A DNA stretch of 64,000 nt, from NCBI GenBank assembly GCA_021776515.1, contig JAJFFS010000015.1:124001-188000 (forward strand). Reading direction: 5' to 3'. The DNA is from Robiginitomaculum sp. Lineage in GTDB: Bacteria > Pseudomonadota > Alphaproteobacteria > Caulobacterales > Maricaulaceae. Both the position numbers and the translations under genes were made by a program. Positions within the stretch are counted from its first letter, which is position 1. Each line of letters opens with the position of its first letter. The notes below the pieces were generated by a model. It was given only the letters and a program-made list of their open reading frames with translations, was not told where the DNA came from and made no database searches. This document shows positions 16,695 through 24,954 of the stretch, in pieces.

Positions 16695-17915
16695 ATGCCG
16701 CTCGTCAGCGCTATTGCATCAGACGTTACGCCAGATACTAATACAGGGCATACACGCACTATCCTTGCCCGGCGTCTGGCAGACATTCTATGCCTGCCAT
16801 CCAGTCGAATTACGCCGGTAGAAAGGCATATGTCTGGTGATTTACTGGTCGGTATTCTGACACAAAGTTCAATCAAATTACGCAAACAATGCGCACGCCG
16901 CATTGCGCCGCTGGGCGATGTAGCCACTGGTTTAATACGCTTTCTTGCCCGGGACGATATAGAAATTGCCCGCATTATTCTGGCCGACAGCGAGGCCATT
17001 AGCGATGTTCAATTGGTGGAAACAGCCCGCACGGCGACACTGGACCACCGTCTGGTCATCGCCCGCCGCAAAGAATTGAGTGAACTGGTCTGTGAGGCTT
17101 TATTAGCCCCTGGCGAACCAGAGGTTGTGGCCCATGTGCTCAACAATCAAACAGCGCACATCCCGCAAGATGCCCTGGAACATGCCGTGGAGCTAAGCCG
17201 GGAATATCCTTCGCTTTGCGGCGCACTTTTGAAACGTGCAGAGTTACGCCCGGCGCAGGGGTTCGCCCTATTCTGGTGGGCAGACGCAGCAGAACGCACT
17301 CGTGCACTTGAGCGTTTCGCGGTGGGGCGAGAAATAATGCAGGATGCTGCCGGGGATATTTTTACCATGATGGCCGAAGAAGACTGGCAAGACCCGCTGG
17401 TGCGTTCGGCCATGCAATTTATTGAACGTCGCCAGCGAAGCCGGGGTGCCATAGATAAAAGCCTTTATAGCAGCCTCGAAAACGCCATTGATATGGCTAT
17501 GGAAATTGGCCTGGATGCCAGTATGGCTGAGGAAATTTCTTACCTGAGTGGCATCAAGCCGGTCACTGGTGCCAAGATTATGAGTGACCATGGTGGAGAA
17601 CCGCTGGCTGTTTTGTGCAAAGCTACCGGATTAAAGAGAGCTTATCTTGTTAAACTCTGGCATGCGCTAAAACGCCCTGTAGGCACACAGGAAAACCCCG
17701 ATGCCGATATGCAAAGAGTTATTCATTGTTTCGACAGCCTGTCATCAAACAAGGCGCAAACTGTTTTGCGATACTGGAACTGGACACTCAGTGCTGAAAT
17801 GACGACAGAAACCAAGAGTGAAATACGGGCGCCAAGGGGCATAGGCAACGACACGGACGTATCCACATCAGAGCGCACTGCTGCGTTGGGATATGGCCAC
17901 TGGGGTGATAATTAA
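16695..17915 (+). CDS. DUF2336 protein
   Basis: Protein of 406 residues, all-helical and HEAT-like. Typical family segments include DDIEIARIILADSEAISDVQ, LDHRLVIARRKELSELVCEA and EPEVVAHVLNN. DUF2336 proteins are widespread in alphaproteobacteria with no established biochemical role. It is monocistronic: a terminator lies upstream and the riboswitch leader begins about 70 nt downstream. Confidence 0.8.
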   Translation: MPLVSAIASDVTPDTNTGHTRTILARRLADILCLPSSRITPVERHMSGDLLVGILTQSSIKLRKQCARRIAPLGDVATGLIRFLARDDIEIARIILADSEAISDVQLVETARTATLDHRLVIARRKELSELVCEALLAPGEPEVVAHVLNNQTAHIPQDALEHAVELSREYPSLCGALLKRAELRPAQGFALFWWADAAERTRALERFAVGREIMQDAAGDIFTMMAEEDWQDPLVRSAMQFIERRQRSRGAIDKSLYSSLENAIDMAMEIGLDASMAEEISYLSGIKPVTGAKIMSDHGGEPLAVLCKATGLKRAYLVKLWHALKRPVGTQENPDADMQRVIHCFDSLSSNKAQTVLRYWNWTLSAEMTTETKSEIRAPRGIGNDTDVSTSERTAALGYGHWGDN

Positions 17916-17982
17916 TCGAAACGCGTGTTGCGCATTTTATCGCGCATGCTAAAGCCAGCGCGCGGGTTTTCCGCAATTATAG

Positions 17983-18141
17983 ATCTTCGGGGCGGGGTGA
18001 AAGTCCCCACCGGCGGTAATGCCAGCCATGTTTGTGTGACTGGACAAGCCCGCGAGCCGGTCTTTTGTATGAAAGCAACTGACTAGCAGATACCGGTGAG
18101 AGCCCGGAGCCGACGGTTATAGTCCGGATGGTAGAAGGTCG
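17983..18141 (+). ncRNA. FMN riboswitch (RFN element)
   Basis: All the conserved RFN blocks are visible in order: CTTCGGGGCGGGGTGAAAGT, CCCCACCGGCGGTAATGCC, AGCCCGCGAGCC, the GCAGATACCGGTGAGAGCCC and GGAGCCGACGGTTATAGTCC segments, and GGATGGTAGAAGG. This is the FMN-binding aptamer that normally shuts off riboflavin biosynthesis or transport genes when FMN is abundant. Here the only gene behind it is a TonB-dependent receptor starting at 18258, so it most likely controls outer-membrane uptake. The variable arm between the third and fourth blocks is of ordinary size. Confidence 0.97.
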
Positions 18142-18218
18142 AACAGACGAGCGTGTCTCGCACACACTTTTGCATGTCCAAACGGCATGCAGAGGGCGTG
18201 TGCGTTATCTAGGTCTGT

Positions 18219-18257
18219 AAAACGCCCCGAAGCTGACTGTAGCTAAAGGGTTTTTTT
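18219..18257 (+). promoter_or_regulatory. Expression platform of the FMN riboswitch
   Basis: CGCCCCGAAG at 18223-18232 is the exact reverse complement of 17985-17994, the 5' strand of riboswitch stem P1, so it can act as an anti-P1 element. The same region can instead fold on the Shine-Dalgarno AAAGGG (18245-18250) and the T7 run (18251-18257): AAAA and CCC pair with GGG and TTTT, and AGCT pairs with AGCT in the loop. FMN binding would free this region to hide the ribosome site and/or end transcription. An upstream hairpin, GCACACACTTTTGC paired with the later GCGTGTGCG, also lies between. The mechanism is inferred. Confidence 0.7.
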
Positions 18258-20528
18258 ATGTACGCGTTTTCAAACATCAATACCGAGCAGTATTTTGGGC
18301 TAGCTTTGCTGTGCAAAGGCAAGAGGTATTCAGCATTCGGTATATTTTTTCTGCTTTGGGCTCTCTTGTCCCCGACGCCCTCCCGGGGAGCCGAAGATAA
18401 AAATTATAAAGGGAGTAATACGGTTGATCAGATCATTGTTACCGCGACAAGGCGTGCTGAAAATTTGCAGGACGTACCGATCTCTATCACCACTTTTTCA
18501 GCCCAGGAAATCAAGGCCTATCAACCTGTAGACCTTGAAGACCTGAGTGACCATGTACCCAATATGTGGATGCCTGCTTCTACAGAAGCCGGGCAAAGTT
18601 TCATTACTATTCGCGGGATCAATGCCGGCATAACACGAAGTACCGGGCGCGCTGTTGGCGTGTATATTGACGGCGTTTATGTCAATGCCGATACGGCCAT
18701 GAATATTGCCATGACAGACATTACCCGCATTGAAGTTCTAAAAGGGCCGCAAGGGACTTTGTTTGGCCGCGACACCATCGGAGGCGCCATCAACATCACC
18801 ACCGTTCAACCGGATGGCGCCACAGATGGCGGCATTCAAATTGATCTTGGCAATCAGGATTTGCGACAGATTTTGGCCCGGGCCAACCTGCCACTGGCAA
18901 AGGATATTTTGTCCTTGCGCCTTGCCGCCTATAAACGTGACAAAAGTGGTTATATCGCAAACGCTTTCACAGGACGAAAGGCCGGCGCAGAAGACCATAC
19001 CGCCTTTAGTGCGCAAGTTAGCTACCACCCCAATACACAACTGACTGCACAATTGGCCTTGCGGGTGCAGGAGAAGGACGACAGACCCAATACCATGGGC
19101 GAAGCCATAACCAATATTGGCTCTGACACTATTCCCTTTACCATTAATCTCGATCAGGATGAAATTCACAAACAATCAGCCCAAAGTTTATCGTTTAATG
19201 CTGATTACTCTTTTGCCAAAGGCCATACATTAAACTGGACAACGGGCTGGTCACATGTGGATGATTTTTACCTGCAAGATGGCGACCGGCTGCCCCTCTC
19301 CATTACAGAGGCACAGTTTGACGGCAAGGCAGAAGAATTTTCACAGGAAATCCGCCTGACCTCCCCGCAACACTCTCGCTTTGATTATCTTGTTGGTCTT
19401 TATTACCTTGATGCTCAAAGAAATTTTGACCCGACATTCCCGGTCATGGGCAGCGCCTTCCTGCAACAGGTCATCGGCATTCCGTCGCAATTCCACCCAC
19501 CAGATACACTGGACGGACAACGCGTCGCCGCAGATACAAAAAGTCTGGCTGCCTTTGCCCATGCCAATTTTTATCTTGATGACAAACTCACAGTATATGG
19601 CGGCATACGTTACACTCATGACCGCAAAACAGTAGATTATAACAGCTTTGGCGAAGTGTTTGAGGTCTTCGGCCTACCGCCCTTTAGTGCCAAATCCCGG
19701 GTTAGCGATAAGCCCGTTTCCTGGATGGTTGGCACACGCTATCAGTTTCACGATGAGATTATGGGGTATGCCAACATCAGCCGTGGCTATCGCAGCGCTG
19801 CCATCAAGGATGACTTTGTTTCTGCCGCCGACATCGCTGCCGGTGAAGGCTTTTTTACCAAACCCGAATTTGTAACCAATTATGAGACTGGGATAAAATC
19901 CCGGTTTCTGGATAATAAAATACGCGTCAATGCCACAGCTTTTTTTATGGATTATACAGACATACAAGCCTCGGTTTCCCGACCACCTTTTTTGTTTCTG
20001 CAAAGCCTGACCAATGCCGCCAAGGCTCATATCAGCGGATTTGAGGCAGACCTTACCGCCCGTCTCTCCAATCATTTGAACGCTTCAGCAGTAGTGGGTT
20101 ATGTGCGAACACGCTATGATGAATTTAGCCCCAGCCCCGGGGTAAGCCTTGCCGGGACCAGTTTTGGTACGGCGCCGGTATGGAGCTTGAGCACTGCTCT
20201 GGACTACCATCGGCCTCTGACCAACGGTGGGGAGTTATCCGCACATATCGACTATGTGAACAGAACTGCGCCCGCAACTGTACCACCTGGGTCTCCTGGT
20301 TTTGTAGGGGATTATGGTCTTGCCAATGGCTGGGTAGGTTATGAACCCGGTCACGGAAATTGGCAGGTACGCCTTTGGGTGAAAAACATTGCAGACGTGA
20401 ACCTGCCTGCGGTGAATAAATTGTGGGGCGCTGGCCTTGGCCCCCTGATCGAGAACGAGACTGTTCGTTATGAGCCTCCTCGCACCTTTGGTCTCTCGTT
20501 CAGCATCCAGTTTGGGGAACGTACATAA
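18258..20528 (+). CDS. TonB-dependent outer-membrane receptor under FMN riboswitch control
   Basis: Protein of 756 residues. A long N-terminal region with a hydrophobic signal segment (about residues 27-40) is cleaved near PSRGA. A plug domain follows: DQIIVTATRRAENLQDVPIS, FITIRGINAG, then VEVLKGPQGTLFGRDTIGGA as IEVLKGPQGTLFGRDTIGG. The beta-barrel comes last, ending FGLSFSIQFGERT. Overall it is like the large Caulobacterales/Sphingomonadales TonB receptor family, whose substrates are mostly unknown. The riboswitch suggests a flavin or a flavin-regulated compound as cargo. The gene has AAAGGG seven bases before the ATG. It is alone on its transcript, with a strong hairpin terminator after it. 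Confidence 0.93.
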   Translation: MYAFSNINTEQYFGLALLCKGKRYSAFGIFFLLWALLSPTPSRGAEDKNYKGSNTVDQIIVTATRRAENLQDVPISITTFSAQEIKAYQPVDLEDLSDHVPNMWMPASTEAGQSFITIRGINAGITRSTGRAVGVYIDGVYVNADTAMNIAMTDITRIEVLKGPQGTLFGRDTIGGAINITTVQPDGATDGGIQIDLGNQDLRQILARANLPLAKDILSLRLAAYKRDKSGYIANAFTGRKAGAEDHTAFSAQVSYHPNTQLTAQLALRVQEKDDRPNTMGEAITNIGSDTIPFTINLDQDEIHKQSAQSLSFNADYSFAKGHTLNWTTGWSHVDDFYLQDGDRLPLSITEAQFDGKAEEFSQEIRLTSPQHSRFDYLVGLYYLDAQRNFDPTFPVMGSAFLQQVIGIPSQFHPPDTLDGQRVAADTKSLAAFAHANFYLDDKLTVYGGIRYTHDRKTVDYNSFGEVFEVFGLPPFSAKSRVSDKPVSWMVGTRYQFHDEIMGYANISRGYRSAAIKDDFVSAADIAAGEGFFTKPEFVTNYETGIKSRFLDNKIRVNATAFFMDYTDIQASVSRPPFLFLQSLTNAAKAHISGFEADLTARLSNHLNASAVVGYVRTRYDEFSPSPGVSLAGTSFGTAPVWSLSTALDYHRPLTNGGELSAHIDYVNRTAPATVPPGSPGFVGDYGLANGWVGYEPGHGNWQVRLWVKNIADVNLPAVNKLWGAGLGPLIENETVRYEPPRTFGLSFSIQFGERT

Positions 20529-20532
20529 TAAA

Positions 20533-20589
20533 CGGCCTTGGTAGCGAGTGTTGCTCTTTCTTCAAAGCAAGACTCGCCAAGGCGGTTTT
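20533..20589 (+). terminator. Terminator after the riboswitch-controlled receptor
   Basis: Long hairpin: GCCTTGG-GCGAGT-TTGCT pairs with AGCAA-ACTCGC-CCAAGGC, with single-base bulges and a 10-nt loop, followed by GGTTTTCC. It separates the receptor from the Mrp operon. Confidence 0.75.
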
Positions 20590-20646
20590 CCGTCGTTAGA
20601 AAAGATGGACGTGATCATTGTTAACGAATCGCGAAATGGGGAGTAA

Positions 20647-21138
20647 ATGGGGTACGCAATATCCTTGACGACTGCGATGGCGGTGCTTTGGCTAGTGTTG
20701 TCAGGCCATTATGACAACACGTTATTGCTTGGTCTGGGTGCTGGATCTGCAATATTCACAACGGCCCTGGCCTGGCGGTTGCACATACTTGATACGGAAA
20801 CTTCGCCTTATCACAAGCTGTGGCAATTTATGCTCTATTGGCCTTGGCTATTAAAAGAAGTCATCAAGGCAAATATTATCGTCATCCGCACCATTCTGGC
20901 ACCAGATATGGTTCTAACCCCTCGTATGGTCCGCGTAAAAACCTTGCCACGTACGGATTTTGCCCGAGCGTTATACGCCAATTCAATCACGCTAACACCG
21001 GGTACAGTCAGTGTTGATCTGGATGACGACGAAATCATTGTTCATGCCGTGCTTAAAGAAATGACCGGCAAAGGCGGATTTGCTGAAATGTCGGCCCGGT
21101 GTGCCCGGGCCTGCGGTGAAAAGGAAAGTTCTGCATGA
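20647..21138 (+). CDS. mrpE: Mrp cation/proton antiporter subunit E
   Basis: Protein of 163 residues, MnhE/MrpE family. Two or three N-terminal membrane helices are followed by the typical cytoplasmic part: ALYANSITLTPGTVSVDLDDDEIIVHAV, where the SITLTPGT motif is diagnostic. It is the first gene of a nine-gene operon that exports Na+ or other monovalent cations in exchange for protons. GGGGAG lies before the ATG. The ATGA overlap with mrpF indicates coupled translation. Confidence 0.93.
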   Translation: MGYAISLTTAMAVLWLVLSGHYDNTLLLGLGAGSAIFTTALAWRLHILDTETSPYHKLWQFMLYWPWLLKEVIKANIIVIRTILAPDMVLTPRMVRVKTLPRTDFARALYANSITLTPGTVSVDLDDDEIIVHAVLKEMTGKGGFAEMSARCARACGEKESSA

Positions 21139-21428
21139 TTTTTGCCGCTAATTTACTGTTGATGGCCAGTATGACATTGATGCTGGTGCGCCTGTTACGC
21201 GGACCGGAGCTTTATGACCGTGTGCTGGCGGTAAATTCCTTTGGCACCAAGACGGTACTTTTTCTTTGTGTTTTTGCCTTCCTGATCGGGCGACCCGATG
21301 CCGTTGATATTGCCCTGCTTTACGCGTTGATGAACTTTATAGCCACCATCGCCATTTTGAAGTTCTTCCGTTATCGCACACTGGATGTAGCGCTTTCACG
21401 TATGCAGCGTCGTGGCGAAAATTCATGA
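21135..21428 (+). CDS. mrpF: Mrp antiporter subunit F
   Basis: Protein of 97 residues with three membrane helices. The MrpF signature LLRGPELYDRVLAVNSFGTK is followed by DAVDIALLYALMNFIATIAI, including the conserved Asp. It overlaps mrpE and mrpG by 4 nt each. Confidence 0.93.
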   Translation: MIFAANLLLMASMTLMLVRLLRGPELYDRVLAVNSFGTKTVLFLCVFAFLIGRPDAVDIALLYALMNFIATIAILKFFRYRTLDVALSRMQRRGENS

Positions 21429-21793
21429 GCGAGATCATACACATATTGGATACTATACGCCCTTTTCTTGCTGGCATCGTGCTTCTGGCTGGTGGTGTTA
21501 TTATCTTAATCGGGGCCAGCGGCGTCTTACGCCTGCCAGACTTTTATACCCGCCTGCATGCCGCAGGCGTAACCGATACGTTGGGAACATTGTTGGTTCT
21601 TACGGGGCTTATCCTGTTTTCCGGGCTCACATTGCTCAGTGCCAAACTAGCCCTGGTTGGGCTGTTTTTATTGCTGACCAGCCCGGCGGCAACACACGCG
21701 GTGGCCAATGCCGCACACAAGGCCGGTCTAAAACCGCGCCTTGGCACATACCATAGCAATCCGCCCGAAGACGACACGGATGTAAAATCATGA
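21425..21793 (+). CDS. mrpG: Mrp antiporter subunit G
   Basis: Protein of 122 residues with three membrane helices. The MrpG motif GVLRLPDFYTRLHAAGVTDT (about residues 33-52) and LLTSPAATHAVANAAHKAGL are both present. It overlaps the neighbours on both sides by 4 nt. Confidence 0.93.
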   Translation: MSEIIHILDTIRPFLAGIVLLAGGVIILIGASGVLRLPDFYTRLHAAGVTDTLGTLLVLTGLILFSGLTLLSAKLALVGLFLLLTSPAATHAVANAAHKAGLKPRLGTYHSNPPEDDTDVKS

Positions 21794-22839
21794 ACGGTGA
21801 GTTTCTGACCCCCATCGACGCCTTCACGGTGATTGATCTTGTTTTCATGATGATGCTGGTCACTGTCGGCATTGCTATTGTGCGTTTAAAAGACCTGTTT
21901 GCCATCGTGATGTTATCAGGTGTGTATTCACTGGTTTCTGCCGCATGGTTTGTCTCACTGGATGCTGTTGACGTCGCCTTTACCGAAGCAGCGGTTGGTG
22001 CCGGTATTGCTACCGTTCTGATGTTAGGGGCCATGTTGCTAACTGCCCGCAAGGCCGCCCCTGCCAAACCGGCACGACACTGGGCAGCACTCATCATTGT
22101 TTGTGCCACTGGTGCGGCACTACTTTATGCCACGGTGGATATGCCCTCCTTTGGCGATCCTTTATCAGCACCTAATGCCTATGTCGGCCTTGAATACCTT
22201 AAACAAACTGGTCCTGATACTGGTGTTCCCAATGTCGTCAGTGCCATTCTGGCCAGTTATCGGGGCTATGACACGTTTGGTGAAACCACTGTGATCCTGA
22301 CAGCGGGGCTGGGGGTCATTCTTATTCTGGGCCTTGGCGGTCCGGCGCGGCGCAAAAAGAAAAGTGTCGCCGCCAAGACAGCGGCAGGAAAATCGCTGAG
22401 CTCACACCATGTGGTGTTGCGGGTGGTTTCCAAATTGATGATCCCGATAATCATCGTCTATGGTGCCTATGTTCAATTTCATGGTGATTTTGGTCCCGGT
22501 GGCGGTTTTCAGGCCGGTTTAATCATAGCCTCTTCCATTGTTCTTTATGCGTTGATTTTTGGTATTGATGCCGCCAAGGAAGCTGTACCTCCGTCATTGG
22601 TGCGCCTTGGTGCGGCGCTGGGGGTGCTGATCTATGGTGGCGTCGGGGTGATTAACCTGCTGCTTGGCGGCAATTTTCTCAGTTACAACACTTTGAACCC
22701 GGCCCATCCAACTCATGGGCAAGAATTGGGCATTATGTTTGTAGAGATAGGCGTACTGGTCACCGTCGCTTCGGTTATGCTGATTATTTTTTATGGGTTC
22801 ACCTCACGTCAGCCCGACATCAGTGACAAGGACTGGTAG
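21790..22839 (+). CDS. mrpB: DUF4040-MrpB fusion subunit (C-terminal part of MrpA joined to MrpB)
   Basis: Protein of 349 residues in two parts. Residues 1-170 match the DUF4040 domain, which in canonical systems forms the C-terminal part of MrpA: FAIVMLSGVYSLVSAAWFVS and DVAFTEAAVGAGIATVLMLG. Residues about 205-349 are an MnhB domain: VPIIIVYGAYVQFHGDFGPG-like stretch, GGGFQAGLI, and HPTHGQELGIMFVEIGV. So the large MrpA protein is split. Its distal domain is fused to MrpB, and its NuoL-like part is probably one of the three antiporter-like subunits further down the operon. Confidence 0.88.
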   Translation: MNGEFLTPIDAFTVIDLVFMMMLVTVGIAIVRLKDLFAIVMLSGVYSLVSAAWFVSLDAVDVAFTEAAVGAGIATVLMLGAMLLTARKAAPAKPARHWAALIIVCATGAALLYATVDMPSFGDPLSAPNAYVGLEYLKQTGPDTGVPNVVSAILASYRGYDTFGETTVILTAGLGVILILGLGGPARRKKKSVAAKTAAGKSLSSHHVVLRVVSKLMIPIIIVYGAYVQFHGDFGPGGGFQAGLIIASSIVLYALIFGIDAAKEAVPPSLVRLGAALGVLIYGGVGVINLLLGGNFLSYNTLNPAHPTHGQELGIMFVEIGVLVTVASVMLIIFYGFTSRQPDISDKDW

Positions 22840-22840
22840 A

Positions 22841-23410
22841 ATGGGATCAAACATTGATATCTGGCATTTCCTGACCGGCCATTTCAACTATTTTATCGTC
22901 ATTATATTGATGATGACCGGGCTTTATATCGTCATTGCCACGGGCAATCTGATTAAAAAACTTGTCGGCCTGGGTGTTTTCCAAACTTCGGTTTTTCAGC
23001 TGTATATCACTATTTCAAAAGTGGCCGGTGGCCAGCCGCCCATTCTGGAAGGTGTGCACGGCGAAACCGATACCAGTCACGGTGAAACCATAGCAGATCA
23101 TGGTGAAGCCATAGCAGATCACGGTGAAGCCATAGCAGATCACGGTGAAGCCGTAGCAGAGCATGCAACCACAGGCACCCGACACGCGGCATCATCCATG
23201 GCGCAAAGCATAGATGAGGCTATGGTGGGCGGCGTTCTTTACTCCAATCCGCTTCCCCATGTACTGATCCTCACGGCGATTGTGGTGGGTGTCGCCACTT
23301 TGGCTGTCGGGTTGGCACTGGTTGTTCGTATTCGTGAGGCATACGGCTCTATCGAAGAGGATGAATTGCAAGAAGCCGATCATCAATTTGTGAAAGGTGC
23401 CGCATCATGA
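22841..23410 (+). CDS. mrpC: Mrp antiporter subunit C with a His/Glu-rich repeated loop
   Basis: Protein of about 189 residues; canonical MrpC is about 110-120. The three MnhC/NuoK-like helices are present (TGLYIVIATGNLIKKLVGLG; PLPHVLILTAIVVGVATLAV). An insertion of about 60 residues separates PPILEG from YSNPLPH, in the loop between helices 2 and 3. The loop contains four tandem heptapeptides of the type DHGEAIA, encoded by 21-bp DNA repeats at 23078-23161. His and Glu/Asp dominate, so metal or proton sensing is conceivable. The ATG at 22841 is 1 nt after the preceding stop codon; upstream in-frame starts lie in mrpB. Confidence 0.9.
   Translation: MGSNIDIWHFLTGHFNYFIVIILMMTGLYIVIATGNLIKKLVGLGVFQTSVFQLYITISKVAGGQPPILEGVHGETDTSHGETIADHGEAIADHGEAIADHGEAVAEHATTGTRHAASSMAQSIDEAMVGGVLYSNPLPHVLILTAIVVGVATLAVGLALVVRIREAYGSIEEDELQEADHQFVKGAAS
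23078..23161 (+). repeat. Four tandem 21-bp coding repeats in mrpC
   Basis: Units start at 23078, 23099, 23120 and 23141, each close to CACGGTGAAGCCATAGCAGA plus T. Multiples of three keep the frame, so copy number can change by slippage without breaking the protein. Confidence 0.9.
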
Positions 23411-24954
23411 ATGCTTCTTTCGCCCCGGATTTTCTGACATGGCTACCAGCCTGGCTGGTTATGCAATCTGCTGCCCTTTTGGTGGTTATGCCATTACTTA
23501 GCGGCCCTATTGCCCTTGTGCTCTCGCGCGGACGGCTTGCCTGGACCTGGGCGATCATCATCAGCCTGGCCACCTTTGCCATGGCGCTGATCCTTTATGG
23601 GCAGGTACTTGAACACGGCAGTGTGGAATATGCCTTTGGTGATTGGGCCCCTCCCCTGGGGATCACTTATAATATTGATGCGCTGAACATGCTGATCCTC
23701 TTATTGGTGGCGGGAATGGGTGTGCTTTCACTTTTTTATGGCTTGCCAAGCGTATTGAGAGAAATTGCCCCCAAGGATCAAGCCGCGTTCTTTGCCGCAT
23801 TTATGCTCTGTCTTACAGGCTTGTTGGGCGTTGCCATTACCGGGGACGCATTCAACGTCTTTGTGTTTTTGGAAATTTCCTCAATTTCCACTTACGTTCT
23901 GATTGCCATGGGCGGCAGACAAGACAGGCGCGCCCTGACGGCCAGCTTTCATTATCTCATTTTAGGCACTATTGGCGCGACGTTTTTTGTCATTGGCATT
24001 GGCCTTCTTTATATGGCGACCGGCACCCTCAACATGGCGGACATAACGGCGCAATTGCGCCTGCACGGTGATGATCGCGTTGTGCGCGCTGCCTTTGCCT
24101 TTATCGTTATTGGACTGGGGCTGAAAACAGCCATGTTCCCCCTGCACACCTGGTTGCCCAATGCCTATGCCTATTCGCCAACAGTTGTCGGGGCATTTCT
24201 GGCTTCCACGGCAACCAAGGTGGCATTTTATGCCATGGTGCGCTTTACGCTGGGTGTGTTCTTGCCTGGATCGCCCTTTAGCGACGCGTTTTTAGGATTG
24301 GTGCTCGCCCCCATGGCTGTTGCTGCCATGGTTATTTGCTCGGTACAGGCACTGTACCAAACTGATTTGCGCAAACTTCTTGCTTATTCCTCGGTGGCCC
24401 AGCTTGGCTATATGCTGTTGGGGCTTTCCATGGGTACGATGGCAGGCGTCTCAGCCAGCCTGTTGCACCTTTTCAACCATGCCCTGCTCAAGGGTGGGTT
24501 GTTCATGGGGCTTGGCATTTTTGCGCTTAGCTTTGGCGTGCGTCAGGTTCAGGATTTACGCGGGCTTGGCAAAACCATGCCTGTCGCCGCCGCCGCGTTT
24601 GCCATTTGTGGCCTCAGCCTTATTGGCGTGCCGCTTACGGCCGGGTTTTGGGGTAAATATTTCCTGATTACCGCTGCGCTGGAAAAAGGCTGGTGGTGGG
24701 CAGCCACAGCGATCCTTATTTCTTCTGTATTAGCCATATTCTATGTCGGCAGAATGCTGGAGACGATGTATTTGCAACCTGCCCCCAAAACCAAAGGACG
24801 TTCGAAAAAAATAACAGCCAAAGCTCCCCTGCTGGCACTCATTCCCCTGGTATTACTGGCTGTGGCCAACGTCTGGTTCTTTGTTGATGCCAGCTTGCCC
24901 AAGGGATTGGCCGATGCCGCTGCAAATGTACTTTTTGGTGGAGGCGCACCATGA
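23407..24954 (+). CDS. mrpD: Mrp antiporter subunit D (NuoN/M-like proton translocator, first of three)
   Basis: Protein of 515 residues with about 14 membrane helices. Key charged residues of the family are present: Glu in NVFVFLEISSISTYVL (TM5), Lys in LGLKTAMFPLHTWLPNAY (TM7) and Lys in NHALLKGGLFMG. This proton-antiporter family is homologous to complex I subunits NuoL/M/N. The ATGA overlap with mrpC and with the next gene marks tight operon structure. Confidence 0.92.
   Translation: MNASFAPDFLTWLPAWLVMQSAALLVVMPLLSGPIALVLSRGRLAWTWAIIISLATFAMALILYGQVLEHGSVEYAFGDWAPPLGITYNIDALNMLILLLVAGMGVLSLFYGLPSVLREIAPKDQAAFFAAFMLCLTGLLGVAITGDAFNVFVFLEISSISTYVLIAMGGRQDRRALTASFHYLILGTIGATFFVIGIGLLYMATGTLNMADITAQLRLHGDDRVVRAAFAFIVIGLGLKTAMFPLHTWLPNAYAYSPTVVGAFLASTATKVAFYAMVRFTLGVFLPGSPFSDAFLGLVLAPMAVAAMVICSVQALYQTDLRKLLAYSSVAQLGYMLLGLSMGTMAGVSASLLHLFNHALLKGGLFMGLGIFALSFGVRQVQDLRGLGKTMPVAAAAFAICGLSLIGVPLTAGFWGKYFLITAALEKGWWWAATAILISSVLAIFYVGRMLETMYLQPAPKTKGRSKKITAKAPLLALIPLVLLAVANVWFFVDASLPKGLADAAANVLFGGGAP

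Noticed and set aside
23078-23161. CRISPR-like array
   Set aside because: The 21-bp units are contiguous, without spacers, and keep the mrpC reading frame.
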